NCBI GenBank assembly: GCA_037039925.1
Contig: JAXRKP010001887.1
Span: 12,501 to 76,500 of the forward strand
Source: Doris montereyensis
Taxonomy: Eukaryota; Mollusca; Gastropoda; Nudibranchia; Dorididae
DNA: 64,000 nt
Direction of reading: 5' to 3'
Shown here piece by piece: positions 36,803 through 64,000 of this stretch. Numbering within the stretch: position 1 is the first letter of the stretch; every line of letters begins with the position of its first letter. The translations under genes were made by a program, and so were the position numbers. The notes beneath the pieces are model-generated. The model saw only the letters and a list, made by a program, of their open reading frames with translations. It searched no databases and was not told where the DNA came from.

Positions 36803-36920
36803 GCATCTAGATCTGTGTTAAACATGTGCACACATACATACAATTAATGCAACTAGTCTTGGCTGTCTTGGCTCTGGTCACCTACACCCGCCCCTTCCTC
36901 TCTGACTCGATAGGTCTACT

Positions 36921-37033
<113 letters not shown>

Positions 37034-37149
37034 CTTTTAATCACGGTGAGAAAATCCGAAAAGATCTTGTGCGGAGATCGCACTCTGTTTGACACACGTG
37101 TCAACAAATTTAAAAAAAAGAAGTTGCCGAATGACTTCAACATGCCACC

Positions 37150-37420
37150 CCTTGTTGTAGTCTTGAGTGATAGAAGAATGTAACAGATCTATGAGAAGGC
37201 CTATTGAGTCCAACGAACAACAAACAAACCCCAAGTAGATCTAGTAACAAACAATTAACAAACACTCACAAAAAAAGAGAGGATCTACATGTATTTCAAA
37301 ACAAGAATGGCAATGGCAATGTAAATACACAGTAATGGGTCGTGGCCTTCGACTTCGTCAAAGTGCATCTTCGCCAAATTGCACGATTTATTTTGGTCAC
37401 CACAGGACCGTACATTTTGA
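37150..37420. repeat. Dispersed repeat R1, copy 2
   Basis: Same block order as 3300-3615: TAGTCTTGAGTGA, AACAATTAAC, ACAAGAATGGCAATG, GGTCGTGGCCTTCGACTTCG, then TGCACG-type words. Diverged, non-coding. Confidence 0.45.
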
Positions 37421-37499
37421 TGGAGACTACTGTAATCGCCTCCTGGACATGATGCTATTCTGACGCAGGTTTTTGCTGGCCAAGCTAGTGCTTGTATCC

Positions 37500-37600
37500 C
37501 TTCGCACCTGTGTCGAGTGGGGCAAATGCGTGTTAAGTGTCATTCCCAAGGAATATGACGTCAGCCTTACCATTCGGCCCTCGACGTCACACAATACAGA
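37500..37600. repeat. Probable SINE body fragment
   Basis: GTGTCGAGTGGGGCAAATGC followed by GTTAAGTGTCATTCCCAAGG resembles the body block of the SINE at 9935-10170 (AGTTGAGTAGAG ... TTTCCCAAGGAACACAAC). No A or B boxes are visible here. Confidence 0.35.
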
Positions 37601-37619
37601 TATAAGGGCGACCTTTATC

Positions 37620-38735
37620 AACCTTCTTTACGGCACACGTATATATTACGACAATAAAACGCCATAATCTCTACGAGGAACTTTGAAATTGAAAAAAAAA
37701 CTTTCGCACAGATTCACTCGCAAAAACAAAACAGAACAAACAAACGCACTTTTTCACCACGACCACGCAGTACCAACACAAAGTCAAAGATCATTACATT
37801 GTAGACTTGGATGCATTTCTATATCTGACGTTTAATAACATTCTACACTATCCACCATAGTCAGAACTTTGCTCCATTAGACGAGTAGGCTTATCTTTGG
37901 TTTGAGTTAGAGTTGACCTCAAAGGCCACCAGTTTATAATATTGATCATGAACATTAGGTAAAAACTGCTATTATTAATTTGCAGATAGCAAAAAGAAAT
38001 CAGGTTTCATAGTCAACGTGATGACATTTCTGGTCAAATACATTTGACTGGTAAGCTCACGTAGGTGGAGAAGACAGCTACGTTAAAAAGTAATCAAGCC
38101 ATCGTATACTAGATCTAGACCTTTTAAACTTTTTACGGATACAAGATACAAGTTAATATTTTTTTATATACCCTACATGCACTTTTAAAGCTATGGTTTG
38201 GGCCTGGTGCATCGTGTCTCGAAAAAACCCGCATAGACCTGCTACATATTATTATCAGTAACACTAGAAGATCTACATGTGTAACAGGTATTTCACGACA
38301 TATTGAATAATTCATAATCTCACATAATGTTATGAGACACAGCATTAAACATGTTTGCACCTATGTATTATTTGTAGTCTTCTGGCCAATTTTGCGTGCA
38401 GTTGGTTTTCATTCTATGTTTTGAATATTAAAATAAAGATAAAATAAAAATCATTCAGAAGCATAAGACGCACTAACGGGAGCTTGGCCGCCTGAGCATA
38501 AAATTAACGTAAATCTAGGTCTACTGCCTACGAAATGAAAAATTCATAACTACCGGTACCCGATACCTTGCTCATGTGGTAACACGTTGACAACAGATCG
38601 AGACTATTTTACTCTCTTTCGTTCACTTTGAATTGTTCTTCAACAGGAGCGGTGTGAAGCAGCAACGATCTACGGAAGGAAGACTAGCAGGGTAAAATAG
38701 GTTAGTTTCCCACTTTTCGTGTGTGTTTGCTTATA
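37620..38735. other. No gene seen
   Basis: AT-rich; no coding, RNA or repeat signal that I can support. Confidence 0.5.
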
Positions 38736-38739
38736 ATTT

Positions 38740-38990
38740 TTTCTTCTTCTTCTTCTTCTTCTTCTTCTTCTTCTTCTTCTTCTTCTTCTTCTTCTTCTTC
38801 TTCTTCTTCTTCTTCTTCTTCTTCTTCTTCTTCTTCTTTTTCTTCTTCTTCTTTTTCTTTTTCTTCTTCTGCTCCTCCTTAGTACATGTAATTGCGTCCC
38901 TCAATTCATTCAAAATAACTTCCGGGGCAGTGCACTGCTGGCGACCAAATTTTCATCAGACATACCAAACAGGTATGTTTTATTTTGTTG
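38740..38990 (-). repeat. (CTT)n array with flanking element-end sequence
   Basis: About 135 bp of CTT with TTT interruptions (38741-38870). On the minus strand it is a (GAA)n tail preceded by GAATGAATTGAGGGACGCAA. LINE B also ends in (GAA)n, so this may be the 3' end of another retroelement on the minus strand; homology of the preceding sequence was not shown. Confidence 0.6.
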
Positions 38991-39084
38991 TTATTCACAG
39001 TAATATGAACAGCCAAACAGCGTATTAACATTGTCGGAGGTAACAACACCCCTAATCAGTAATACGAAGGAGCCACAGTGGAGT

Positions 39085-40075
<991 letters not shown>

Positions 40076-40835
40076 AGTATTAAGTAGATTTGGGTTATTT
40101 CCCCTTATCAATCTGATTCTTCTATATTTATGATGCGAGTCAGTGGTTCGAGTCGATTGTCCAATGAAAAATCGTTATAAAGTGAAACCATCACAAACCA
40201 CAAAACCGACTAACACTGAGAAACCAATGAAAAAAGGATAAGTCTGGAACATTAAAATAGGCTTGAAGGCAGAATAAATCTTAGATTCCGTGCGTGTTTA
40301 AGACAAAAAAATCGTAGGGCCTATTAAGATAAAAATAAATAAGTAGGCCTATACAGATAGATCTAGATTATATCTCCTGCCTTTTCATCGGTTCTGATGT
40401 TCACTCTCCACGCTACACAACACATTGACTAGGGCTGAGAGAGGGCTAAGGAGTCATACGCCTAATATTAGGCATACATTATATCGGCTTACAAATTACA
40501 ATTGCTAATTAACAGTCGAGTCAGTCTAGAGATCGAAAATTGGACACTGTAATTTACCGGCGACAAACCCAGAGTGTGGATTTCTAATTTTCAAAGCTTG
40601 CAGAATTTTTCATCAGCAATAGATCTAAATCTAGATCTAGATCAATTATTACCATTTTATTTTTTGGAGGTGGACTCTCAGTCTCACGAGCAAGGTAAAC
40701 TAATGAATTTAATGAAATAAACGTCTTAACTCATTCTAAAAAAGATAAAAACTCTTTAAAGCATTGTTACAGTTACATTTAAATTGATAAATGTTGTCTT
40801 TATGTAAAAAAAAAAAAGGCTGTCGTTATGTTATT
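40076..40835. other. No gene seen
   Basis: AT-rich, with several TAGATC words (for example 40620-40643). No coding signal. Confidence 0.5.
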
Positions 40836-41054
40836 CCCAACCATGTTGGGAATACTAATTGTCTTACCCCCAACCGTGTTGGGAATAGATCTAATATCTA
40901 CTACTTTTCTTTTTGAATAATGAAAACACTGGCTATTTGTCTTATTCCCAACCGGATGTTAGGACTAGATCTGCCTATGCAGCAGGACGTCTCCATCAAC
41001 TGACCTAGAAGATCTAGTTCTATTTCTAGTTATCTTTCTATCGGCAAGCACTAG

Positions 41055-41400
41055 ATCTATTCATCATTAATGGCGAATGGACATTGCCATTATTCGTCAT
41101 TAATGGTGAAGGTGAAAGGAGCTTGTCACTTGTTCGATTCGCCTTTAATGACGAATGGACCCTGGCACTATTCGTCATTTAAAATGATATGGTTGTCAGC
41201 ATGATCCCAGTTAAATTAGGATTAGATCTAGACTTGTATTTTTGTAACTAATTTATAAATTTAAAGATCTAAATACTTTGTTGTTGATATTTGAAATTTT
41301 CATTATTTTTCCTCTGGATTTGACAAAATTACAGATAAATCTTGTATATGGGAATGATTCATGTTTTAACATTATAGAGATATGGCATTTTTGATTTGAT
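41055..41400. repeat. Dispersed repeat R3, copy 2
   Basis: Starts with short palindromic blocks (ATTCGTCATTAATGG, GCACTATTCGTCATT), then AGCATGATCCCAGTTAAATT and TTGTTGATATTTGA, and runs into a CT array. It aligns block by block with 42715-43090. Confidence 0.75.
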
Positions 41401-41403
41401 CTA

Positions 41404-41505
<102 letters not shown>

Positions 41506-41684
41506 GTTCAAAAGTTTTTGAAAACAATATTAAATAAGGTGTAGTCCCAACACCCGGTTGGGAATAACGAATAGCCAGTGTTGGTAATATTCCCAACCGT
41601 GTTGGAAATAAAAAGAAAATAGTGTTCCCAACCTGGTTGGGAATTTATACTAAAAATTACTATTCCCAATTGAGCAGGGAGTAT

Positions 41685-42305
41685 TTAGAACAAGTTCAAA
41701 GCTACAATTACCTAGGAGTAATGATTAACTCAGAAGGAAAACTAAGAGAAGAAATCAGTCAGAGAATCAAAAAGGCAAGTGCAATCTAGGAAAGGCATTT
41801 GTAGGTTTGTAAGCAAGAATTGTCAACAAAAACCAAAATGGTAGTATACAATACATTTTATTGTCCTACTCTCCTCTATGGCAGCGAAACTTGGACTTTA
41901 GACAGTAGAGAATACAGTAGAGTACAGGCAGCTGAAATGAAATATCTGAGAAGAGTAGTAGGGAAAACTAAAAAAGACAAAATCAGAAACACAACAATAA
42001 GAGATCAAACCAAAGCAGATGGCATAAAAACTAAGATAGAAACAGATCAATTGAGATGGTTTGGGCATGTAAAGAGAATGAATGACAATAGAATAGCTAA
42101 ATCAGTATACTGAGCTAAACCCCAAGGTAAAAGACCAAAGGCAGATCTCAGAGAAAATGGGAAGAAGATATAAAAGAGGAATTGAAACATAGAAATTTAA
42201 CTTTGTTAAAAGGAAACAGAAAATGTCATCCTGGAGAAAGATCATCTCGGGCATCTGAACCCATACACCGAAAGGTAGAATGGGAACTGATAAAAAAAGA
42301 AAGAG
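41685..42305 (+). mobile_element. LINE C, 3' end copy (5'-truncated)
   Basis: The plus-strand frame reads EQVQSYNYLGVMINSEGKL, then TKMVVYNTFYCPTLLYGSE, MKYLRRVVGKTKKDK and LRWFGHVKRMNDNRIAKS. It ends with the same 3' words as LINE C at 29040, then an A-rich GATAAAAAAAGAAAG tail. A frameshift after IKKASAI and a premature TGA after SVY make it dead. This is a typical 5'-truncated LINE insertion, close to the right arm of the GGTTGGGAA element. Confidence 0.85.
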
Positions 42306-42714
42306 TTTACAAAAACTAAAGCTCCCATAATTAAGTCATGGATAGATCTCGATCTCTTTTTAAAAATCCTCTAAGATTTCAGAAAAGTGCAAGATTTTAT
42401 ACAGTAATACAGCTCTAGCTCTAGTCCAGATCTAAATATAGATCTTGATAAAATTTATATACCATGACACGTTCCTATCTGAGCATACAGATATATACAC
42501 TTGTTAGTTTGCACATTCTTCTATTTTATCCATAGAGTCTACACATCTAGATCTATCACAAGGTTCCAGTAATAATCCTGATTCATTTTCCTTTGTTATC
42601 TAATGATCTTTTACAATATTGTATAGATTTACGTACATCAAAGATGTCTTGAGGAATAAGATCTGCCTCGAATTGATGTATAATCATCTTTCACAACCTT
42701 TCATCAAATCTAAA
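42306..42714. other. No gene seen
   Basis: AT-rich with scattered TAGATC words; nothing recognised. Confidence 0.5.
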
Positions 42715-43090
42715 TTTATGCCCAGCACTATTCGTCATTAATGCCGGATGGACATTGCCACTATTCGTCATTGGTGTTGAAAGTGAAAAGAGCTTGTCAC
42801 TCATTTGGTTTGCCATTAATGACAAATGGACCGTGGCACTATTCGTCATTAATGAGAAATGATGGTCCTCAACATGATCCCAGTTAAATTAGGAATAGGT
42901 CAACACTTTGTATTTTTGTAATTACTAACTTATAAATTTAAATATCCACCAACAATATCTTATTGTTGATATTTGACATTTTTCCCCTGGATTTCATACA
43001 TTACACATGAATCTGGTGGATTGGAATGATTCATGATTCAACATTAGATTTAGATCGAGATGCAACGTCCATGATTTGATCTACAAATTT
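42715..43090. repeat. Dispersed repeat R3, copy 3
   Basis: GCACTATTCGTCATTAATG, GGACATTGCCACTATTCGTC, ATGATCCCAGTTAAATTAGG, TATTGTTGATATTTGACATT and GGAATGATTCATG occur in the same order as in copy 2. Like copy 2 it ends at a CT array after TTTGATCTACA. Reverse-oriented R3-like words (TACTCGTCATTAAGGATGAA) at about 43617-43636 suggest an inverted right end. Confidence 0.75.
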
Positions 43091-43169
43091 CTCTCTATCT
43101 CTCCCTCTCACTCAATCTGTATGTATATATGTGTATGTGTCTCTCTCCTTCTATCTTTCTTGGTTTTGT

Positions 43170-43321
<152 letters not shown>

Positions 43322-43878
43322 CTTGTGTGTGTGTATAAAGCGTGTCTCTCTCCTTCGTTTTGTTCTTTCTCCAGTTGCCTTATTTCATTTAGGAACTCCT
43401 AATAAGAGCAAAATGTTGAGTCTATGGCAAGGTTGTCGGACATATTTACAGGTGAAATGGTGAGCTCGGCAATGAGGGAGGCTGAAAACAATCAAATGAT
43501 GCGCTTACCGCAAGAACATACTTGAGTTCCGACGAATTCCAAAACACTACTCGATTCGTCATCAGTAATCAGCAATAAATCCGATACTAATGACGATAGC
43601 AGTTTTCTCTCCCAGGTACTCGTCATTAAGGATGAATAGTTAATTCGGTCCAAATACTTTCATTTCTCCTTTAGTTTTTTGTTTGTTTTTATTTATAGTG
43701 CATTTTAAGAACATTGAGTATGTTGTTCCTCTCCCACAAAAAAAAAGAAAAGAATTTAAATATAATTTGTTACCAAATGAAGTTGGAAGATTCATTGTTT
43801 ATTATGAAGGAAAATGACATTTTTAGCATTTATTTATTTTGTGATTGTATTTTGTCTTCAATTTTATATCCTTGTAGG

Positions 43879-58284
<14,406 letters not shown>

Positions 58285-61280
58285 GTTTTATTTTCTGTGT
58301 ATCATGGCAGTTTGACCACTGCTTCTATGTATATTTGCATTTATGAAGTAAGTTTCGGCATCTACATCTAAAGATAGTTTGGACTCGTATAAATTTTAAT
58401 TTAATACAAGACAGTTGTATTATAAAGCATTTTTATTACGTATGTCCCTAGAATTTACATGCACTCTGTGCTTTGGTTTTGTTTTTGGAGTATGCCGCAT
58501 AGGGCAATACAACATTCATAGCTGTGATCAAGTTTTTTCCATCTTGGTTTTTTCGTCTGCTTTTCGTTATCTGCGAATATTTTCAGAGTGTACAATGTTT
58601 GTGATTTGCTTATCCTTTCAGAGACAAGGAAGGAAAGTAAGAAAGAAATAGTTTGATATTTTGGGCAAAAATGTATGGTGAGGGAATTTCGTTTTTTTTT
58701 TTTTTCAATCTTTTCAGACAGTTTGATGATAATGTATTTCTTGTCTTAATGCAATGTCTTGGAAAGCAAGACAAGTTTGTGTATTGCTTTCCATAGCTCA
58801 GGTAAATGCTGATTCAGCATTCAATTGAAGATATTATATGGAGATAACTAGTGATGTATGTCTGTTAGGTTTGATGGGGTTTTTTTTCTCAAGAGGATAT
58901 TTCTTACTTTGTGGTGTTTGAAACTAAAAGAAAGAAAAAAAAAGTATTCCTGGAGGTTCTTCAATGATGCCCATTTTATTAATTTTAGGTTAAACACATT
59001 TTTTTTTCGTAAGTGATCGTCTGTGATTTTGATTTTATGTAGGAGTGGTGATTTTCTTCTACCGTCTGCAATTTGAGTTTTTGTTTAATTTCCTTGTGTT
59101 TAGCCTTTTTAATGTCCTTGGAATTGGGAAAGAAAAAGTTAATCATCAATTTTAACATGTTTTTTGGTTGAGTGCAAAATCAAATTTTTAATACTTTAAA
59201 CATGGCATGTTTGAGAAATAAGTTGACTGTGTTGGATCGGTGTCAAAGTTCTCATATCGTTTTGTCATATTTATCATTTGTGTTTATAAAATTTTGCCTC
59301 TTTGAAACACAGAACAGTGCAAATTAGACACCTAGTTAAGAGAGCTGTTCAGTGAAGGGGCCATTGTGATAAAATGCATTGAAAGTTTGCCTTTTCTAAA
59401 CTGGGTTGAAAAGTTTCATCTACTGTCATGGGATTAACCCAAGAACTTACAATATTATTGAACCTTAGGATAAGAAAGATGAAGTTCCAGCACATCATAT
59501 TCCTATATGCTGTAAAATTGAGCATCAAATAAAGGATCATTTTCTTTTTTTAAATATATATAGTATGTACTACTTTATTCTACTGTACATGTATACATTG
59601 AAACTTGCTTCAAAATTTAACCTTGACTTAAAACATCATTACAAATTTGTAATTGAAACCATCAAACATTTTACCTTTAAAGCTGTCTTTTCAGACTTTC
59701 TAGGCATTCAGTTTTGCCTAGTTTGATTCACTGCACATAAAAATGTAACTTGTGTTTTTCCATTTTACCGTAAGTCATACCGATAGGAAGAATATTGAAG
59801 ATAGTTTTTGAGCCTTGATTTTACGCATTTTTTACACTAGATCATGTCATTGTATGAATGAAAGTATTTCTTTGTTTTTATTAAATACTTTTTAACCTGT
59901 CTGTCACTTTGCCATTTCCTAGTGATGTAATACTGTTAATGTATTTTCTACCAAAATCAAATTCAAATCATGACGGGATATTTCATCCACATTTTTAGTG
60001 ATAAAGACATTGTTGTGACATTCCTTTACTCTTATTGACGTTTTCCTCATATTTGTTTAGATGCCATCGTAAGATGTATAAGTGTTTGATTGATGGAGAT
60101 AACTCTTTCCTTACAACCTCACAAGAAAAAAGTCAGTGAGGACCAAAACTTGTCTAAACCACGTTAAGCTTTGTGAAATCCACAAAATCCACAGCTGAAA
60201 ATTTTCACAGAAAGCTATTGTATTCAATATGAAATCCTTATTTGTTTGTGCCATGGTTATGTTACATGTGATTGTATTAGGTTTTTGATGTGATACCTTT
60301 CAGAATTTGTTGATTTGCTCTTTCCTGTCCCTTAATGGTTACTCTTTATGTTCTAACTCTTTTTCATCATTACTAATTTTAAAGACTGACTGAAATTCTA
60401 CATAATTCAGTGAAATACTGCCTAAAGGAGACAAATGAAGGCATATACAAATAGTAATTTTTTAACGTTGGTACAAGTTTTACATCTTTTCTTTTGAGGG
60501 ATAATTCACTTTCTTAAAGCAAAATAACCCTTCCAAAATATAAAAGCAATTATTTTCAACTTCTCCTATGGATTCTGATTAAGCACTGATGGAGGAGGTT
60601 TTTAGTTTGTTTTAGTTTTATTCTTATCATTTTTGTTGTTGCTGTTGTTGATCTCATGGTTTCTGCCTATTACTATTATCAATCTGTAATGTGTAATTAC
60701 TGATGGTTTTTGTTCCATGATGATTTTGTAGCTTTCACCAGTATTTTTAATTATTTAGTCTAAAAGTTTACGATAGAGGAATCACCTGTTATGTCTTACA
60801 TACTGATGACTCACAGGTCACGTAGTACTGGTATCTCCTCCTTCTTTCTTTTTACTTCTGTACACCCGTCTCTTATCTCACTGTTTATTCTCTTCAATTC
60901 ACTGTAACATTATAGCTTATGATAAACAGGGTGACTTTTTAAAATTGATTTAATTTATCAATAAATTCGGTTTTGCTTTGTCCTCAATGTTATTTCATTT
61001 GACTTTTATACTTTTTGGTTGGCATAAATTGTCTGAATGCTCTTAAAGAACTGGTGTTTTAAATGTTTTTAAAGATGTCTTATTTATGCTTTTTTTAAAT
61101 TGTATGTCCTTGTAACGTTTTTTACATTCCTATGTTAGACATGTATCAGCTATTTGTATGTTATTTCTTTTTGTTTTGAGTTATAAATGGACTAAAGTCT
61201 GAAAGCAGAGATAATGAAGGTGGTTTAAATCTAGTGTTAAAACGACTCAACATGGCTCTTAGGTAGGATGTGTTATTCGA
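58285..61280. other. FDPS 3' flank, including probable 3' UTR; no gene seen
   Basis: AT-rich with stops in all frames. The first AATAAA I noticed on the plus strand after the stop is near 59528; an earlier AATAAG overlaps the stop codon. T-rich runs at 58690-58705 and 58878-58888. No second gene recognised. Confidence 0.45.
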
Positions 61281-61284
61281 AATG

Positions 61285-61642
61285 CCACATTCAAGTTTTC
61301 CTCACTCAACCCGTCTGATCGAGCACCAACTATCCTGAAGTATGTGCCCAAGGGGTCATCTTGCATCAGCTGTTTGACTAGTCAGCCCTTTAGAAAGTGA
61401 GATGGAGTTTTGGCTCTACGAGTCTCAAGAAGGAGATTTACTTTTATGCTCGATGGCACAAAGGTGTTGTTTGAAAAGCTCGTGTGCGGCGTTGTCATGA
61501 CTTTACAAAGGTTGTGCACAAAATCTGAGAACTTGTTGGCTTGATGCTCTTTATAATCCAATATATCGCCTGTGAAACTGTCTAAAAGCACGAATTCACG
61601 AATGATATACAAGATTTGTCCTTCAAATGACCAAATGCACAC
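61285..61642 (-). pseudogene. Unassigned coding-like remnant, possibly transposase-derived
   Basis: The minus-strand frame reads MCIWSFEGQILYIIREFVLL, then HQANKFSDFVHNLCKVM and FSNNTFVPSSIKVNLLLETR, and stops. After the stop a related frame continues LMQDDPLGTYFRIVGARSDG. The pattern (short beta-rich start, helix, aromatic NN/NTF-like centre) faintly recalls piggyBac-type transposases, but I cannot confirm it. Confidence 0.25.
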
Positions 61643-61964
61643 TTCTTACGCGTCTTTAAAAATATTGGAGGCCTCGATTTAATAGAAAGTCTTCAGTAAC
61701 GTACATGATCTAAACGTAGATTTCCGTTTTCTTCCTGCTTTGAAAACTTAACCTTTTAGTAAAAGAGTGAACTTGTTTAGATCTTTCAAGAGATTTCAAC
61801 TCCAACCATAGAACATAGAAAAGTCCCAATTGATGCACAACTGATTATTTTTTCCATTTACTACATTCTAAAGACTTAAGTAGTCATTAAATTATGATCC
61901 AAAAAGCATAAGATAGTGTTTGCAGCTGCAACCCACATGGATGGTCTATTATTGTTTTTGCTTC

Positions 61965-62335
61965 TCCTGAACCGAGTAGTGGACAGGTAAGCACCTGTAC
62001 GGGGAGTAGATGATCCCATCCTCCAGGAGTCCCCTGCTGCCTTGCAGGCGGGTCTTGACCGACCAAAGGCTAAGAGAGTTAATCCTAAAAGAAAATAATC
62101 TGCTGCCTTGCAGGCCAGTCTTAACCGACCAAAATCTAAGGGAGTTAACCCTGATATAAAATAATAACCTGCTGCCTTGAAGGTTGGTCTTGAATGACTA
62201 AAGGCTAAGGGAGTTAACCCTGACAAAAATAACAAGGCCTGGTAGGGGGCCTCAAGAGGGCAGCCACACCATCTACCTAGGGTACAGTGGGCTAATCCCC
62301 TGCTTATCCAAAATCAAAATGATTCAGAGAATTGA
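61965..62335 (+). mobile_element. LINE C 5' module, isolated copy with three monomers
   Basis: On the plus strand it begins GTAAGCACCTGTACGGGGAG, then has three monomers each with CTGCTGCCTTGCAGG (or AAGG), GGTCTTGACCGACCAAAGGC and TAAGGGAGTTAACCCT. It ends in CCATCTACCTAGGGTACA, GCTTATCCAAAATC and GATTCAGAGAA. This is the reverse complement of 32340-31975, including GATTCAGAGAAAT at its inner edge. Coding sequence is absent beyond that point. Confidence 0.75.
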
Positions 62336-62623
62336 AACTGGTAGTTCAATGCTCCCAAACTTTACTTGTGCCTGTGATAAAACTCCTGTTCTTTAAAACA
62401 GTTCAGACTTACCTTTCTTTATCTCGGGAAATCTGCAGCATGACAAATCTGGTCTATTGTATCGGGCAACTGCAGAACACCACTGACTTGTTGGTTTCTT
62501 CTTCTTCATTGGAACTTCCTCAATGAATGGGGAATTCATGATTATGATAATGAACTGTGTGTAACTCACGATATGTGCTTAGAGCTGTCATGCGATGGGA
62601 GTGGGTGCTATAGAAATAAATTA

Positions 62624-62637
62624 TATTATTATTATTA

Positions 62638-62681
<44 letters not shown>

Positions 62682-62708
62682 ATTATTATTATTATTAATA
62701 TTATTATC
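62624..62708. repeat. (TTA)n microsatellite
   Basis: ATTATT array with a G and a few AATATT interruptions. Confidence 0.97.
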
Positions 62709-62970
62709 AACAATTTTCAACCATGTTAAAAAACGGAGGCCGAAATTATTACGCCTTTAGTAAACAGACGGGTTCGTATATTTATTAATTATACGAGTAA
62801 ACATTGACACAAAGTAAACAATATGTTATGAAGACTGAATCAAGGCTATATGAAGATTGCATACTTTATTACTGCTCGTTCAGACCAAAAAGAAGGACGT
62901 GTGATGACGGACGACTGCGAAATGCATTCACATAGAAAAAATCGCTCGTCTGTGTAGTCAAGTAATCAAC

Positions 62971-63235
62971 ATGGATGCCAAAGCAAAGTTGCTGGTATCG
63001 TTATGGCTAAAACAACGAAATGAAAAGAGACGAAGAAGAAGATTTTGGGTCCATCCCATTTGTTTGCAGCGATTGTTGTTTAGAGAATATGATCATCTAC
63101 TACCGCAAGTACTTGCAGACGTAGAAAAATGTATGGCATATATTCTTATGTGACGGGAAATTTCCAACACATTGCTTCACTTGATTTCGCCCTCCATTGA
63201 AAAAGAAAAGACCAATAACAGGTTGATGATGAGTG
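62971..63235 (+). mobile_element. PIF/Harbinger-type transposase N-terminal remnant
   Basis: The frame reads MDAKAKLLVSLWLKQRNEKR, then RRRRFWVHPICLQR and REYDHLLPQVL, and stops after CMAYILM. In the adjacent frame the sequence resumes as REISNTLLHLISPSIEKEKT. A basic run followed by (R)RFWVHPI, then EYxxLLPxL, then a helix ending LLxLISPxIxK is the N-terminal pattern of HARBI1-like nucleases. The DDE core is absent, so this is a fragment with a frame break. Confidence 0.6.
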
Positions 63236-63239
63236 GAGG

Positions 63240-64000
63240 ACGATGAGGAGGAGGACTGAAATGAGGATAAAGTAGATCAAACTGCAAACGAAAGAGGCGA
63301 AATCCTGATTTCTTACTAATTACTAATAATATATTATGGTTGTTACAAAACATACAATAAACATGTTATGTTCAAGATAGCATCTTTTTTTGTGTAAAAT
63401 AAAAATCGCACCTTCAATATTGATTTCCTGCTTGATTTCCTTCCAGGCTTGAACAGCGTATTGTCATAGACTCAGGTCTTTTATACACAGCGTTAATGAG
63501 TAAATCACATTCCATAGTATCCATGATGTAGAGTTGTGACTTCTTTAACGAATGTGTAGTCTATTGCAGCTGTTTCAAATGAGAACTACACACTCATTTT
63601 AAAATCTAACTGCGCAGTGAACTATCATACTATTAAAATTTATTTAATTAGAGTCAATAAAAAATATTTTCTTTATTATTGAGAAAAAGCAAATTCTGCT
63701 CGACAGTCGCTTGATTTTTGGTCCCTGATTTTAAATATGTAATCAGATTTTATCTACGAGTTACGACCCTTCCTTGCTTCAGTATGGTCAGTTAAAGATT
63801 TGCCCAGACCAGCCATCCAGACTGGATGTATAGGCGGAAAGTCCCTGAGATGACACATCGCTGACTTGATGGGCAGGGTGTTGAAATTTTATTGCAGGGG
63901 TAAAAAAGTGAAAAGACGGACGAGCGCGTAAACTTCGCAAATCCGTCAAATGTAGCTCTGTGAGAACAGACATCGATGATAAAAGAGATTTTAGATATTC
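63240..64000. other. No gene seen
   Basis: AT-rich unique sequence; nothing recognised on either strand. Confidence 0.5.

Noticed and set aside
38731..39028. Poly-Phe or poly-Lys protein
   Set aside because: It is a (CTT)n array; there is no other coding sequence.

Overview
This is a eukaryotic (metazoan) nuclear window. The evidence is multi-exon genes with GT-AG introns of about 0.6 to 4 kb, tRNA-derived SINEs, several LINE and LTR retroelement families, and very long dinucleotide and tetranucleotide microsatellites. The repeat content, and the frequent word AGATCTAGATCT, suggest a lophotrochozoan, probably a mollusc. That placement is an inference and is weaker than the gene calls. No bacterial-type operons, CRISPR arrays or rRNA genes were seen.

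Two complete housekeeping genes could be rebuilt exon by exon with matching splice phases. Thymidylate synthase (TYMS) is on the minus strand in eight coding exons between 16339 and 5803 (about 330 residues). Farnesyl diphosphate synthase (FDPS) is on the plus strand in eight coding exons between 43879 and 58284 (about 356 residues). TYMS makes dTMP from dUMP and methylene-THF. FDPS makes the C15 isoprenoid precursor of the mevalonate pathway. They are not an operon and share no obvious regulation. A third likely gene piece is a minus-strand first exon (23522 to 22990) for a type II membrane protein with an extracellular coiled coil. All three carry single-base deletions inside otherwise well-conserved coding sequence. 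The simplest explanation is residual long-read consensus error rather than pseudogenisation.

The rest is mostly repeats. From 1.2 to 3.2 kb there is a head-to-head SINE pair and a minus-strand Ty3/gypsy remnant. TYMS introns hold a hAT-transposase remnant, SINEs and pieces of unclassified repeat families. From 17.2 to 21.9 kb a LINE is interrupted by or abuts a second, jockey-like LINE whose coding region carries a 25-bp tandem expansion. From 24.1 to 25.2 kb there are large microsatellites. From 25.9 to 28.1 kb there is a Ty3/gypsy remnant with integrase upstream of reverse transcriptase (a Gmr1-like order). From 29.0 to 32.4 kb there is a minus-strand LINE with a tandem-monomer 5' region. 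Other copies of its two ends lie at 41.7 to 42.3 kb and 62.0 to 62.3 kb.

From 32.5 to 43.4 kb there are more microsatellites and two large inverted-repeat (fold-back) elements with dinucleotide arrays inside. FDPS introns hold a 39-bp minisatellite of about 39 copies, a LINE fragment, SINEs, a tandem pair of a ~390-bp repeat shared with a TYMS intron, and several smaller tandem repeats. After FDPS come a long 3' flank, an unassigned coding-like remnant, a LINE 5' fragment and a Harbinger-type transposase remnant.
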